Shown in pieces: positions 22,925 through 35,461 of a stretch of 64,000 nucleotides of DNA. Origin of the DNA: Coptis chinensis. Taxonomy: Eukaryota > Streptophyta > Magnoliopsida > Ranunculales > Ranunculaceae. Location of the stretch: NCBI GenBank assembly GCA_015680905.1, contig CM027377.1, positions 37,286,501 to 37,350,500 on the forward strand. Direction: 5' to 3'. A program made the translations under genes and the position numbers. A model generated the notes under the pieces. That model saw only the letters and a program-made list of their open reading frames with translations. It had not been told where the DNA came from and made no database searches. The first letter of the stretch is position 1. Each line of letters starts with the position of its first letter.

Positions 22925-23803
22925 ATGAAGACACTTTCCTGGAACTGTAGAGGGTGTGGAAATGCTTCCACTATGAGACACTTACATGATCTTATCTCTG
23001 TAAATAATCCTGATATTGTGTTCCTTTTTAAAACTAAAGCTTCAATCACTACCATCAATTCTCTCATTAATCAATTCAATTACCCACACCATTTCATTAT
23101 ACCACCTGTTCATTTAGCTGGAGGTATGTGCCTTCTTTGGAAGGAAGGAGTAAATCTTAGAATTCTAGGCTCAACGTCAAACTCTATCACCTCTGAACTC
23201 AATAGAGGTACAAGACATAGATGGATAGCATGTTTCTTTTATGGTAGCCCTTATAAACCTCTTAGGATTAAAAGTTGGGACCCTGTGAGAAATCTTACAA
23301 ATCATAACTGCCCTTTCTTGGTTATTGGTGACCTAAATGTCATTCTCTCATCTACTGAAGTGTTAGGAGGGAAACCTTATGAATACAATGATGGTGAACA
23401 TGCTCATGATATCATAAATACTCAAGGGTTTATTGATTTAGGTTATAAAGGCTATCCATACACATGGTCTAACAAAAGAACTGCTCCGGATAATATCCAT
23501 AAAAGGTTGGATAGAGCACTAGTAAATTCTGAATGGTTACTTTTATCCCCTGAGGATGTTTTATCACACAAAGCAGTTATAGGCTCTGACCATTGCCCTC
23601 TCTTACTCAACACTCAACCTCCACCACACTCATCTCCTGTCCCATTCAAGTTTCAATCCTTGTGGATCAATTATCAAGATTACAAATCTGTGGTAAATAC
23701 TTCCTGGAATACTAGCAACCTGTATCTTCAATCCAACTCATATGTTCTTCCTATTAAAAATCATCTGGTTTCTACAAAAAAAAACTCTAAAATACTAGAA
23801 TAA
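22925..23803 (+). pseudogene. LINE AP-like endonuclease domain
   Basis: The frame starts MKTLSWNCRGCGN, the classic start of the plant L1 endonuclease (Asn in WNCRG). It continues with LVIGDLNVILSSTE (metal site Asp and Asn), GYPYTWSNKR and a final GSDHCPLLLN (catalytic Asp-His pair). This enzyme nicks target DNA to prime reverse transcription. A position normally Glu in the FLxET motif reads FKTKAS here, so the active site may be damaged. The frame ends early at 23803, and RT follows in other frames. Confidence 0.9.
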
Positions 23804-24024
23804 AACCACTTTTGGAAATATTTTTAACCAAATAAAAATTTTAAAGTTGGAACTGGAATCTATTCAAGGGAAACTTCCAACTAAAGAAATGTTCTTTTAG
23901 AGCATAACATTTTAACTCTTCTTGACACTCTGCTTGAATGTGAGGAAAAAATATGGAAGCAAAAATCTAGAGATTCAGATATAAAGGAGGTGATAGAAAC
24001 ACAAAGTACTTTCACATAAATACT

Positions 24025-25772
24025 TTGAGACATAGGAAATATAACAGGATTGATTGGTTAAAAATTGAACAAGATTTGTGGATCTCTTCACCAAGACTCA
24101 TAGGTGAAGCTTTAGTAAAACACTTTAAAACTTTTCTCAATGATTCCTTCCTGGATGACACTAATAATATCTCATCTCTGTTTCCAATGATCATTACTCA
24201 AGAGGAAAATGAGGATATCACAAGACTATTTACTAAGGAAGAGGTAAAAGTAGTCATGTTTAGTATAGGAGCCCTCAAGTCACCTAGACCTAATGGGTTC
24301 CCTACTCTTTTGTATCACTCTTCATGGGATATTATAGGTGATGACATCTTCCACATGGTGTCAAATTTCTTCTCCACTACACATTCACTGGAAATCCTTA
24401 ATCACACAAACATTGCTTTAATTCCCAAAACCCAAAATCTAGAAAATTGCACTGATTTAGGCCTATAAGTCTATGTAATATTTCATATAAGGTTATCTTG
24501 AAAACTCTAGCTAATAAGCTTAAATCTATTCTTTTCTCCTCTATATCTCCATATCAAAGTGCATTTGTTACTGGAAGACAGATTTCTGACAATGTTATAC
24601 TAGCTCATGAGATTATCCACACTATGAAAAGAAAACAATGCACTTCTGGGCTGATGGCTATAAAATTAGATATATCAAAGGCCTTTGATAGGGTAAACTG
24701 GAAATCTTTACTGGATATCTTAAGCTCTCTGGGGGTTAATCAACACTCTATCTCTCTCATTCACCAGTGCATTTCAACTGCACACTTTTCTGTAATTTTC
24801 AATGGAACCTCTCATAATCACTTCACCACTAATAAAGGGCTTAGGCAGGGAGACCCCCTATCTCCCCTCCTTTTCATCATATGCATGGAAATTCTCTCTA
24901 GATTAATTGAAAAAAAAACTAATGAGAATAAACTGCATGGTATCAAGATTTCAAATCAGAGTACTCCTATAGCACATCTTCTGTTTGCAGACGATGCTTT
25001 TATTTTTTGCAGAGCTAACATGGAGGAAGCCAATACTATACTGGACATATTAAATGATTTATGTGCTATAACAGGCCAAGAAATCAATTTTAATAAGTCT
25101 GGTATTCACTTCAGCAAAAATCTTGAAGGTAATCATGCTGCTATGATACAAAAATGTTTAAATATGAAAAAAATTGAGGTGGGAGAAAAATATCTTGGTT
25201 CTAAACTTTTCTTAGGACAACCTAAATTAGATATTTTTGGTGAATTAATCAACAAGTTCAATGCTCGTATTGCAGGATGGAAGTGTAAACTTCTTTCACA
25301 AGCTGCAAGAACAGTGTTAATTAAATCTATTTCGACTACCATCCCTGTGTATCATATGAGTACATTTCTCATTCCTATCTCTGTTACTGATAAAATAAAT
25401 GCTTTTCAAAGAGATTTCTAGTGGGGGATAAAACAAGACAAATAAAAAATAATGTACCTAAAAAGCTGGTCTTTTATTTGTAAATCCAAAAGATATGATG
25501 GGTTGGGCATTAGAGACACTCATCTAAATAATAAAGCACACCTTTCTCGTATTTTATGGCACATGATTACTAATCCCAACTCTTTGGTAGCATCACAGCT
25601 CAAAGCAAAGTACTTCCCACATACTTCACTCCCTCAAGAAAATAAAAACAATGACTCATCATGGTTTTGGAAAGGTATGCTACATATACTACCTCTCATC
25701 ATTAGAAACTCAACTTGGCTTGTGGGTATAGGTTCTAATATTAATCTTTGGAATGATGCTTGGATACTATAA
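24025..25772 (+). pseudogene. LINE reverse transcriptase (broken into three frames)
   Basis: Frame one (24025-24468) has the RT N-terminal part (FSIGALKSPRPNGFPTLLYH, ALIPKTQN). Frame two (24498-25421) holds the palm: YQSAFVTGRQISDNVILAHE, AIKLDISKAFDRVNWKSLL, GLRQGDPLSPLLFI and the catalytic box in HLLFADDAFIFCRAN. Frame three (25452-25772) has GLGIRDTHLNNKAHLSRILW and WLVGIGSNINLWNDAW, where homology ends. The minus-strand LINE at 32283-33161 carries the same motifs. Confidence 0.9.
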
Positions 25773-26710
25773 AGGATGTTTTTGGTTCTCCTTACAAATG
25801 TATGCTTGATCAAGGGATTGGGATGATTGGATTGAATTGATTATGTTCGTATGGATGAACTGCCTACGTATCAAGTTCCCTCTTTGGGGTCTTGAATCAG
25901 ATCAGACATAGTTCATCATCCTCTTTATATAGGTAAGATGCCCGTACCTCATGCTCTCCTGCTTCAGGTCAGATCCAGGTCTTCAGGTCTCTTATGAGCC
26001 ATAATGGCGAGTTATGGAGAATCAATAAGCTGCGTGCCTGAAGCTTCGGTCTTGATGGGTGTAATAAAGGCTTATGTTACGAGCCGTTGTGGAGCAATAG
26101 GAGTGAGCGCTATGGAGGTCACTTCTTAGAAAGATCGCTTACTCGACTCAAGTCACTTTGAAGCAAGCTTGAAGGTCGAGTACGGGAGATCGATTGGTGG
26201 TGACATCACTCTGGGCGTGAGTTGTGGAGGTTGCTTGACTGAGTTGAGTCACTATGAAACGTGCTCTGAGGGCGAGGATATGAGGTCGGTCGTTAGTTAT
26301 GTATATGCTGAACACGTGTGTGGTATTCATTGGATGTGAATATTACTCCCTCACATAGCCCCATTTCAGTAGGTTATTTAGTACGTTTTAATGATCTTCT
26401 GAGAGAGAACGTTTTCACATGTGTAGCATATGTGTAGAATAATAACCGCCTCATTTTGTGGAAGTTGAAAAGACAAGACATAAGGAGACGTGTCGGGTAG
26501 GGTTCAATGCAATGATGGCCTGCATTGGGAACTGAACAAGCGGCGTGTATAAGACGGTTTGGGGAACTCGAGAGTTATTGTTTTGCCTCATTTTCTTCAG
26601 ATTGTTGAGATCGTTGAGTGCTCAGGTTAGTTTAATCTCCTCCATTTTTCCTCTTCTCGTTTTGTAGTTAAACATTTCTGGTTAGGTTCTTTCCTTTTTT
26701 ATCTTCAAAC
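25773..26710 (+). other. Probable Gypsy LTR/leader remnant
   Basis: Contains AACTGCCTACGTATCAAGTT near 25857, a motif often found in LTR-leader regions of plant Tat-type elements. It lies upstream of a gag-like frame. No LTR pair is present in the window, so borders cannot be given. The LINE to its left ends here, suggesting that this element cut the LINE or replaced its end. Confidence 0.4.
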
Positions 26711-27303
26711 ATGTCTAATTCCGATGATACACGATCGGAGGAGGTGATAGTAGGGTCGTTAGGGTTTGATAATAAAGAAGAATATGTAAGATCTAAATCT
26801 ATAGTTGCTTTGGAGAGTAGCTCTGGTCGTTGTGAGGGTTCTTCTTCTAGTGGGTTGCCCCCTAGAAATGTAGATAAGTGTACTTTGGTAAGTTTTGGAG
26901 ATTTGAGGGATGCTTGTGGTATAGATGTTAGCAACCTGGAGATACATGAAATTGGGGATGACGTTGATGCTTTGAGCAATGCGTTCATCCCACGAGGATA
27001 TGGGGTGGTAGTTTGTGAGGGGCAATTGCGAGCTGGCATGAGGATGTCGTTCTCGCCACTTATCTGTAATTTTTTGAACTTTTGTAAGAAAGTGTCTTGC
27101 TAGTTCATTGGCAATACTTGGTGTTTGTTGAGAGTGTTCAACCTGTTGAATGAGAGATTGGGGTACCGTGTTGAGGTTGCTGATATTATTGAGCACTTCG
27201 CTGTGAAGCGATCTCGTGCCAATAATTATAGTTTGCAGACGCTAACGGGGAAGTTGAGTATTGTTAAAGCTCGTGTCAATATTGTCGAATTATTACAAAA
27301 TTA
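26711..27303 (+). pseudogene. Gypsy-type gag-like plant transposon protein fragment
   Basis: The frame at 26711-27103 has an acidic, Ser-rich start and then IPRGYGVVVCEGQLRAGMRM followed by FSPLICNFLNFCKKVSC. After a stop at 27101 the same frame runs on with a CLLRVFNLLNERLGY-like stretch to about 27303. The order 'LRAGxR, aromatic-rich segment, second helix region' resembles the plant 'putative gypsy type transposon' domain found at the N-terminus of many plant retroelement proteins. The match is by pattern only. It is a dead fragment. Confidence 0.45.
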
Positions 27304-27717
27304 AATGCAACATTGAAAATTTGAAATACTTTAGTTTGTGTTTCCGCTCACCTTATTTGTTAAAGCTTGATTCTTTGTTGAGGAAGAAGGTTGGTTTGAT
27401 TCCAAAAAGTGATCTAGACACCTAGACACAAGCTCTGCTTTTCTATCCCCAATTTTTTTATTGATATGATTTTCCTTTGTTGTGCGAGCAACACAATTAA
27501 GCAAAATCATCTATCACAATCATTGGTGGATTGCATCATTGATTTCCATTTCCTAATTTTTGTTTAATTGTCAAGTTTTCTTCAATTCTACTTTCAATTT
27601 TCGTATAATTTTTTTGATTAGTGTTGTTTTTATGGAATCAGTTAAACGGAGATGGAAATGGCGAAGAAGAAGAAGAAGAAGAAGGTGGATTTGAAGGTTT
27701 GAGAGGAAGAAGTTTAG
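27304..27717. other. Unassigned DNA
   Basis: No gene supported. Short AAG-rich stretch at 27664-27685. Confidence 0.4.
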
Positions 27718-29915
27718 GCTATGTTTGTTTACTGCCAAATCCCTTTTTCCCACTTGAACATTAATTTTATTATGTTTGGCTACCAAAATAGGTACTGGCA
27801 AACAAAATCTTCATTTGCCCAGAAAATGTGATTTTCCCTTGAGAAGCGGGAAAATAGGATCCACCTAGGCCTCCCCCCCTCCCCCCCCCAACACACACAC
27901 ACAAATTTTTTGCCAGTGGGAAAATAGGGCAAGAAAATTTGCCACCCTCTCTCTCTCTCTCTCTCTCTCTCATTCACCGCTTGCATCTCTTTCTCTTTTG
28001 CCACTCCAAATTTGCATGTCGCTCTCTAGCTCAATCACTCTCCCTCACTCTCTCTCTCTCTTGATCATTTGCAAACAAAACTTCAATCTCTGGATTGATT
28101 CAATGGTGTAGCGCATTAATCGGACCAGTTAAAGTGTTAAACCCAATATTCTACACAAATATTAGATGGGATTCTTTGCTCTTGCAATTGACTCGTATCA
28201 GGAGTGTTTTACACTGTGGACAACATTGGATTGGCGGATTCTTTTTAATCGTTGGTGAATTAGGGGGATTTGGTTATGTTTTACTTTTACTTTTTGTTTT
28301 TTATATATTAGATTGTTTAATTGATTGCATTTTGGTAGTCTTTCAGTTGTTTGGACTTTCAAGCTAATGGAAATGGTCTTTATGTGAGTATGGTTGAGAG
28401 TTCATAATGTTTGAGGAATGGTCACGCCCATTTGTTGAACATGTTGATTGTTCATTCAGGTTCACTTTTAGTCTTTTAGCATGATGGTTTAACACCAGCA
28501 ACACCATTTTACCGTTGGTTGATTGTTTGGGTTGAAGGTGGTCTAGCTAGGTCTCGTGATGAAGGTGTTTGATTTAAGTTATGAGTGACAATTTTAGTTT
28601 GTGAATTGTCGTAGGTACTTGGCAATGGCAGTAAGAGTTATAATAGTAGATGGTGGTGACAATGGCATGGTAGTTCATGTATTGGTATCGATAGCAACAA
28701 CAATGGAAGTACGCTGGTCAGTGGTGGTTGTGTGGGTGTTTGTGTGTAAGTTGTTATGTGGTAGTACGCTGGTCAATGATTGTTAGGTGGGTGTTTGTGT
28801 GTAGGTTAGTTTAGGTGGTTGGGTGGGTACTGCTGCTACATGCTAGGTGTTTTTGTTGTTGTGTGATGGGCTGCTGTTGTTGTTGCTGCAAGCTACTGGG
28901 TGATGTTGTTGCATTCTGGGGTGTTGTTTCTGATGCTGCAAGGTGTTGGGTGTTGCTGCTATTGCATGTTTCTAGTATTGGGTGTTGCTGTTGTTGGGTG
29001 ATGCGTGTTATTTGGTGTTACTACAAGGTATTGGGTGTTGCGTGTTGCTGCAAGGAGCTCCTTTCAGTTTGGTATTCCATGTTTTGCAAGTCTTAGGTTA
29101 TTGGTTATGAATGGCTATTTTGACCAAAAATGTGTACTCTATTTTAAGAATTAATTAGTTTTTTCTCGGATCTTGGTTATACTCTGGACAAGATATGACA
29201 AGTTGAGATTATAGCGTGGTATCAAAAGTTTATCTGGATTTTATAGTTTGATGATTTCTAGTTATTGATTAGATTGTTATGTGTCATGTTTGCTAGTGAT
29301 AGGTGAAAGTGTGAAACATTTATTGTATTAGTCGTTGTGTTTCTACTTGGTTATGAATATATGCGTTAGAAAAGTTTGTTTATGTGAGTAGAGGTTTCAT
29401 GCATTTAATTGAATGGGATGTTTGGTTTTTAAAGTTCTTATGTTGGACTAGGTTTTGAATTGTCCAATTTACTTGCTTAATTTGGCAGTTCCATCTTTGG
29501 AATAGTTGATAATCTTTGGTGATGTTACTAACGTATCAAGATGATGAGTTAATGAAATGGTGTTGCAGCAATGTTGTAGTATGTTAATTGGTTTTAGTTG
29601 GCATTGAACAGATCGTATTGTGTTAGTTGGAATTCAATGTTCTTTCTATTTTATACTTCATTGAGTTTGAAAACCAAAAAAATAATATTTCCAAAAAGTT
29701 GAAATATCATTTACCATGGAAAAAAAACCATGTAAACAAACACTTGCAAAATTGGCAAATCTCATATTTTCCCACTATAAATTTTTGCAAACAAACACTA
29801 GTAAACTGAAATTTTCCCAGTAGAAATTTGCCTGACAAATCTCTAGTGAGAAAACACTAGCAAATCTAATATTTTTCCACTAAAGGTTTGTCACTAAACA
29901 AATACAACAGATTTG
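27718..29915. mobile_element. Possible TIR element with low-complexity interior
   Basis: The left end (GGCTATGTTTGTTTACTGCC at 27718) and the reverse of the right end (GTATTTGTTTAGTGACAAAC near 29895-29908) are similar. Both flanks repeat GTGGGAAAAT-like and TAGTGTTTGTTT-like motifs. The interior holds C-runs, a CA run and CT runs (27875-27970, 28045-28065) and a TGCTG/GTTGTT-rich stretch (28820-29060). A TTA precedes the left end, but no clean copy follows the right end. It may be a decayed PIF/Harbinger or hAT element. Confidence 0.3.
27875..28065. repeat. C-run, CA and CT microsatellites
   Basis: A C-rich run at 27873-27890 leads into (CA)n at 27891-27902, then (CT)n at 27946-27970 and a shorter (CT)n at 28046-28060. 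Simple repeats; the open frames across them are not genes. Confidence 0.85.
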
Positions 29916-30595
29916 GATTTTGCAGTTTAAGTCGTTGTTTATTATGATTTGGGGTTTTTAGAACACGACTACGCATGCTACTTTGGAGGGTGTATATGTC
30001 ATTTCAATTTAAGATAGTGTCCTGTTAAAATGAGGGATGTGGACCGTAAAATCTTTCCCGGGGTGGTCCTGCGAGTATCTTTTTCTTTCCATGCCAAGGA
30101 TAGTAGCTTAAAATTCTGAATCTGGTTTCTAGAGTACTACATAATCTTTTCTCAACTCTTACCATATATTTATATTCCTGGTTTACTATCTATCTTAATC
30201 ATGCATTGAACATGGCAAGTTCAAAATTTTGAAGTCATCGCCATCGCCATCGCCCATCACTATAGCTCTCTCATTGTGATTATAGACTTGTCTACACATT
30301 AAAAATGGTAAAAGGCCAGTAGAAACACTTAAATAGATCTATGGAAATAGCAGACATTTCAATTTTTCTCTTAGCAAGAGATGATTATATTTTTGCACAA
30401 TTCTTTCACATTGCCAAAGGGCAAGAACAAGAGTTCCAAAAGTATATCGTGTATGGATTAGGCGATGCTAAATAAATTGATTTTTTTTTTCGATAATTGT
30501 ATTACCCATCCATTACAATTATCATGAAAATTGAGTACACACTATTTAGAGTCCAACCGTGAGGTGGACTAATAACTGCATATTTTAGTGCCCAC
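29916..30595. other. Unassigned DNA next to LINE 3' end
   Basis: No gene supported. A poly-T run at 30480-30490 followed by CGATAATTGTATTACCCATC may be the tail of another minus-strand retroposon. Confidence 0.4.
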
Positions 30596-30699
30596 TTTTT
30601 TTTTTGATAATCATCATCAGATATATATATATTAAGATGGAAATATTACAGAGGTTGAATTTACAGACACTCGATCCTCTCGCAGAATGTCCCTAAACC

Positions 30700-31272
30700 A
30701 TAAAGGGAGGTTTAGTATCCATTCTGCAGAGTTAGTGTAGTTTTCCAAAAGCAGCTATGGTGAGCAGTTTTGTTACATGTCCTGCTGACCCATGTAAAGC
30801 TAACTTTGTCTAGTAATGACAAATTAGATAGTGCATCATTAAGGTATAGTTGAGAAGTCCAAGAGATATTAGCTTGTCCCTTCTCCAAAAAAGTGCTGAC
30901 ATTTTTGCAGTCAGTCTCAACTTCCAGTTGCATTAGTCTGAAATTCTTGCTCCATATGATTGCTTGGAGAATTCCTTGGCTTTCTGCATCTTCTACTGTG
31001 AGGTCCCATCCATGCCCAAGTCTTGTAGCAATAAAATCACCTTTAGAGTTTCGAAGAACATTGCCATAGCTAGATTATTTCCCTTTAACAAAGGAAGCAT
31101 CAGTGTTAAGTTTGAAGAAGTTGGAATGTGGCCGAGTCCAATTCGCATGTTTGGGAATCAATGGGCCTGTCAGAACTAAGGGAGTTTTAACTTCCAAGTG
31201 TGTAGATGATTGGAAGAACTTGTTGACTAACATCTGCAGTTTAAACAAGTTAGGCTGCATTTTGGTATGCAA
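30700..31272 (-). pseudogene. LINE RNase H domain
   Basis: Frames 31075-31272 and 30712-30933, with a one-stop gap between them, give FFKLNTDASFVKGK (first Asp), VEDAESQGILQAI (Glu) and EVETDCKNVSTFLEKG (third Asp), then a FTWVSRTCNKTAHH end. These are the catalytic acidic residues of the RNase H that plant L1 LINEs carry at the end of ORF2. A stop right after VKGK interrupts the domain. Confidence 0.85.
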
Positions 31273-31296
31273 GACATTGCATCTTTCAAGCCATAT

Positions 31297-32136
31297 CTAT
31301 CGATTTAGATAGAGACAAAACTCAGTCCAGATGTCAGGTTCAATTGGCGATGTTGATGGTGGATTAAACCATAGGTCTATCCATTGTGTGATGTGTAAGC
31401 TTTCAAATTCAGATAATTTGAGATGCCATGGAGAAAAGTACCATAAGTTTTTAGTAACATGACAACATAAGAGGAGATGATGTATTCTTTCAGGCTGCAT
31501 ATTATAGAGAATGCAAGATTTATCAGGGATAAAAAAAGTTTAGCCAAATGAACTCTATTAGGGAGAGAGCCATAATAACATTTCCATGCATGCAGAGAGG
31601 CTCGGGGACAGTTTGTTTTTTTTCAAAAATCAAGATTGTTTTTGAATGAGTGAGGGATGATACATGTGCAATAAGGCTATGATACATAGATTTGACAGAG
31701 TGTTTTCCATTTTTAGTTTAGTCAGTTTCCACTTTATTTTATCTTCTAATTGATACTTTGAAAGATAAATATTTTGAATTAACTGACCAGTGTGTGTGTC
31801 AAAGAGATAGTTGAGTAGAGGGATGTTCCAACTTCTAGTGGAGTGTAAAATGATATCAGACACATACTTAGAGACATGGTTTGGTGGTGGTAGAGATGTC
31901 ACCTGACCCTTAGGACTCCCAGGAATCCAAGAATCCTTCCAAATATGAATGTTGACCCCCATACCAACTTGCCACATTGAGTTATCAACTATAAGGGATT
32001 TAATATGATGCATACCTTGCCAGAACCAAGAAGAACCTGGTTTGAGTTCACTATTGAGCATATTTATAGAAGAGTTAAAGTACTTACCTATCAACTGCTG
32101 AAATAAGAGGGAAGAGGGATTAGAAATAATGTCCAA
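31297..32136 (-). pseudogene. LINE connection and zinc-binding region
   Basis: The 168-residue frame at 31630-32136 (SWFWQGMHHIKSLIVDNSMW, GMGVNIHIWKDSWIPGSP) continues RT. The frame at 31297-31500 carries the His/Cys end of the reverse-transcriptase zinc-binding domain (ERIHHLLLCCHVTKNLWYFS). Stops between them near 31500-31630 inactivate the copy. The plus-strand LINE breaks off exactly at its version of the WIPGSP motif. Confidence 0.85.
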
Positions 32137-32282
32137 AATATCCTAGTTAAATGAGCTTTATTGTCCAATTCCATATTTCTGATTCCTAGACCTCCATTTT
32201 TTTTCGACTGGCAAATAGAATTCCAAGTTTTAAGATATAGGGGTCTAGATTTACCATTGCTTGTGCCCCACCAAAAGTCTCT

Positions 32283-33991
32283 CTAAAGGGCATTAATGGT
32301 GTTAGTAACATTATGTGACATTAAGAATGTACTCATGTGGAAAACCGGAATAGCATAAGAGATAGATTTAATGAGTACTGTTCTTGCTGCCTGGGAGAAC
32401 AACTTACTCTTCCAACCTGCCATCCTAGAGTTGGCTTTAGTGATGAGACCATTGAAAATCACAGACTTAGGTTGTCCTAGGAATAAAGGAGAACCCAAGT
32501 ATTTTCCACCAATATGAATACTTCTCATGTTAAGCAGGTGTCTTATGTCAAAAGCAATATCAGGACCAGTGTTCTTACTAAAATGTACCCCAGATTTTTC
32601 AAAGTTTATTTCCTGACCAGTGATGGAACATAAGGTATTTAGAGCATCAAGGAGAGCTCTTGTTTCATCTAGATTAGCCCTACAGAAAATGAATGCATCA
32701 TCAGCAAAAAGCAAGTGTGAGATGGGACTACTATTTCTGGAGATAGAGATGCCATGGAATTTATTTTCATCAATCTTTTGTTGCAGAATCCTAGACAAAA
32801 CTTCCATGCAGAGAATAAAAAGAATGGGGGAGAGGGGGTCTCCTTGTTGAAGACCTCTAGAAGACTTAAAGTGACCAAAAGGGTTTCCATTGCTTAAAGG
32901 TGAAAAATGAGGGGAAGTGATGCATTGGTGAATGAGATGGACAATTTTATGATCGAAACCTAAGGAAGTAAGGGTGTGAAGAAGAGATTTCCAGTTAACT
33001 CTGTCAAAAGCCTTTGACATGTCTAGCTTAATAGCTATAAGCCCAGCCTTACCTTTCTTGTTTTTAAGAGTATGCATGATCTCATGAACCATGATGATAT
33101 TGTCAGTAATTTGCCTATTAGGAACAAAGGCACTTTGAAAAGGAGAGATGCACTTAGACACACTGTTTTTTATTCTTTTTGAGAGAAGTTTGGAGATGAT
33201 CTTATAGGAGATATTACATAGACTAATGGGTCTGAAGTCACTACATTGAGCCAGGTTAGGAATCTTGGGAATAAGAGCAATGTTAGTGTGATTTATGTGT
33301 TCTAGAGAGTGACCTTCAGTAAAAAAAAAATGACCATATTATGAACATCATGCCCCACAATGTCCCAAGAATTTTGGTAGAAGATGGATGGGAAGCCATC
33401 AGGGCCAAGAGCTTTAAGGCCTCTAATATTGAAGATTATCTCTTTAACCTCTTCAATAGTAATAGGGCAAAGAATAGTACTGTTATCATTTAAGGAGATA
33501 GAGTTAGGAAAGAGATTTTGAATGGGATGAATGTTACCCTCTAGGTTGTCAGAGAGGAGAGATTTGAAATGAGAGAGAACAGTGGAACCAATCTCAGAGT
33601 TGGTGGAGACCTGAACCCCAGCAGAGTTTTTAATAGTCACAATCTTATTAAAGTGTCTATGTCTCAGAGTTTTGATATGGAAGTATTTAGTATTCCGATC
33701 TCCTTCGAGGATGTCTTTGTCATTAGATTTTTGCTTCCAAAATTTTTCTTCATTGTCAAGGAGATGATCATCAAGTTCAGAAAGGGCTTTATGTTCCAAG
33801 TTAACATTCTCTTTAGTAGGTGTTTTGGATTGAATGAAAGCAATTTTGTTGTTTAATAAAGAGAGTTGTGGGGAAATATTTCCAAAAGTGGACTGGTTCC
33901 AAATTTTGAGAGCTTTTTTGGTGGAAGCAAGGTGTTTAGAGACAGAGTGTAGGGAAGGATGAAGAGAATGAGGGACCCTATGCCAGGCCAT
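32283..33991 (-). pseudogene. LINE reverse transcriptase
   Basis: The frame at 33302-33991 holds the N-terminal part (FNIRGLKALGPDGFPSIFYQ). The frame at 32283-33161 holds the palm: FQSAFVPNRQITDNIIMVHE, KLDMSKAFDRVNWKSLL, GLQQGDPLSPILF and the active-site box in LLFADDAFIFCRAN. The frames are separated by a shift near 33161-33302. This enzyme copies LINE RNA at the nicked target. Compared with the plus-strand copy it is less broken in the palm. Confidence 0.9.
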
Positions 33992-34024
33992 AGAAATGAT
34001 GTCAGGATAATCTGGGTGATCTAT

Positions 34025-34579
34025 CTACATGTGATGAAATTTAAAAGGAGTGGCAGTTAATATAGATGTGGGGTGTGTATTAAGAAGAATAGGACATTGA
34101 TCATATTCGATAGCTGGAAGATGATGGAGGGTAGCATTAGGGAAGAGAAGGTGCCACTCTGAGTTTGAGAGAGCTCTATCCAATCTTTTTTGTATGTTAT
34201 CACTAGCAACTCTTTTATTAGACCAAGTGGAAGGAGAACCTTTGATACCTAGGTCTAACAAGTCTTGGTCTCTGATGATCCTACCTTTGAAACTTACTAA
34301 GCTCATGACCCTCCCTGTTATGAACTCTCTATTAAACCATAAAAACAAGATATTACAATCAGAAGCTATGGAATAATTACTTAACAAACCAAAAATCCTA
34401 TCAAGAAAGTCTTTATGCTCCCAGCTTCCCACTCCAGTGCCTCGAAGGTTTAGCATCAACTCCCTACAGTCACCAAGGATAACAGTATCTCTCAGTTTCA
34501 ATTTGTTTAGAAGAATGGCCGCTAACTTGACGTTAGATGAAGCATATATACACCAGCATTGTGAATCATAAAGAGCCAT
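34025..34579 (-). pseudogene. LINE endonuclease fragment, rearranged
   Basis: The C-terminal half is clear: DLGIKGSPSTWSNKR, QKRLDRALSNSEWHLLF and a DQCPILLN box in which the usual His of the SDHCP motif reads Gln. Upstream, DTVILGDC corresponds to the ILGDFN motif but is out of its usual spacing, with unfamiliar sequence between. Either this part diverged strongly or it was rearranged. No initial WNCRG motif is present. Confidence 0.75.
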
Positions 34580-34600
34580 GTATTATCTCAACAAAAATAA

Positions 34601-35192
34601 TCTCGACATGTATGATAATTCAGATGTGAACTCACTGTTGCTTTATTTTTCATTTATTCTTCTTCGTCTTCGTTTCGGTCTAATTCGTCGTTTTATGGCA
34701 TATATTTGGGCTATAGTGAATTATTGATACTTCGTTGGTCTATATTTTTTTGTCTAACTCACTATAGCGAAGGAATTTTCAATGCATATTTTTCTGCAAT
34801 AATAAGAACAATAATACTAAACAAATAGGAATTTTAGCACATGCACATTTAATTCCACATGATTGATACTTGATAGCCTCGATTGTGGCCTTGTGGACCA
34901 GGTAACAGCTTCCTGTTTAGTTAATCACTTTTCAGTTTGCATTGTAGCTAAACTAACAAAATAGCTAGGTTCTGTTGAAGAAAGAAAGTTGTTCTTCCAA
35001 ACATTATTATTCATTTTTCGGTAAAGATATGTCGATACACGATGACAAGAGAAACAACTAAACAACTTGCAATTGGGTTTTGTTTGTTTGCTTCTGCGTT
35101 GAGTGCAAACATGAGGTGTGTTGATAACAACTACCGTTCCAACCGTCACTTGACACCCAAATATGACTATGATATATAATAACAGACTCCTT
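34601..35192. other. Unassigned DNA
   Basis: No gene supported on either strand. Confidence 0.4.
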
Positions 35193-35461
35193 CCTAGCAG
35201 TATGGCTGGTCAAGGAGTCAGCTGCTCGCGAATAACTCGAGTTCAGCTCGTTGAAGGCTTGAAGGCTTGACTCAAACTCGTCTGCGCAAAAGTATGAGTC
35301 AAGTTTGAGTTTAATTTAAAGCTCGTTCTATACACAATCAAATTATTTATATATCGCAATCAATTATATATCTCTATCGATACTGTTTATCGAGTACTAT
35401 TCACTGTAATTATTCACGGTAATAAATTATACTCGAATTTTTTCTATCTTCTATTAAAATT

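Larger units (their letters stand above)
21700..25772 (+). mobile_element. L1-type LINE (plus strand), truncated and degenerate
   Basis: Fragments lie in L1 order: an ORF1-like basic and proline-rich part (21868-22527), an AP-like endonuclease (22925-23803), and reverse transcriptase (24025-24468, 24498-25421, 25452-25772). It lacks the zinc-binding and RNase H end present in the minus-strand relative at 30596, and ends abruptly near 25772. Stops and shifts at about 23800, 24465 and 25420 break ORF2. Confidence 0.88.
30596..34600 (-). mobile_element. L1-type LINE with RNase H (minus strand), degenerate
   Basis: A poly-T run at 30596-30605 is the poly(A) end on the minus strand. Above it, from right to left, come endonuclease (34025-34579), the RT N-terminal part (33302-33991), RT core (32283-33161), the connection region (31630-32136), the zinc-binding domain (31297-31500) and RNase H (30712-31272). 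The 5' part, including the start of the endonuclease, is missing or scrambled near 34400-34600. It belongs to the same family as the plus-strand LINE at 21.7-25.8 kb. Confidence 0.9.

Noticed and set aside
27571..28004. Minus-strand open frames across CT and C runs
   Set aside because: Composed of Arg-Glu repeats from the microsatellite; simple-sequence artefact.
28601..29096. Cys- and Val-rich plus-strand frames
   Set aside because: Derived from TGCTG/GTTGTT-rich low-complexity DNA; no conserved Cys spacing.
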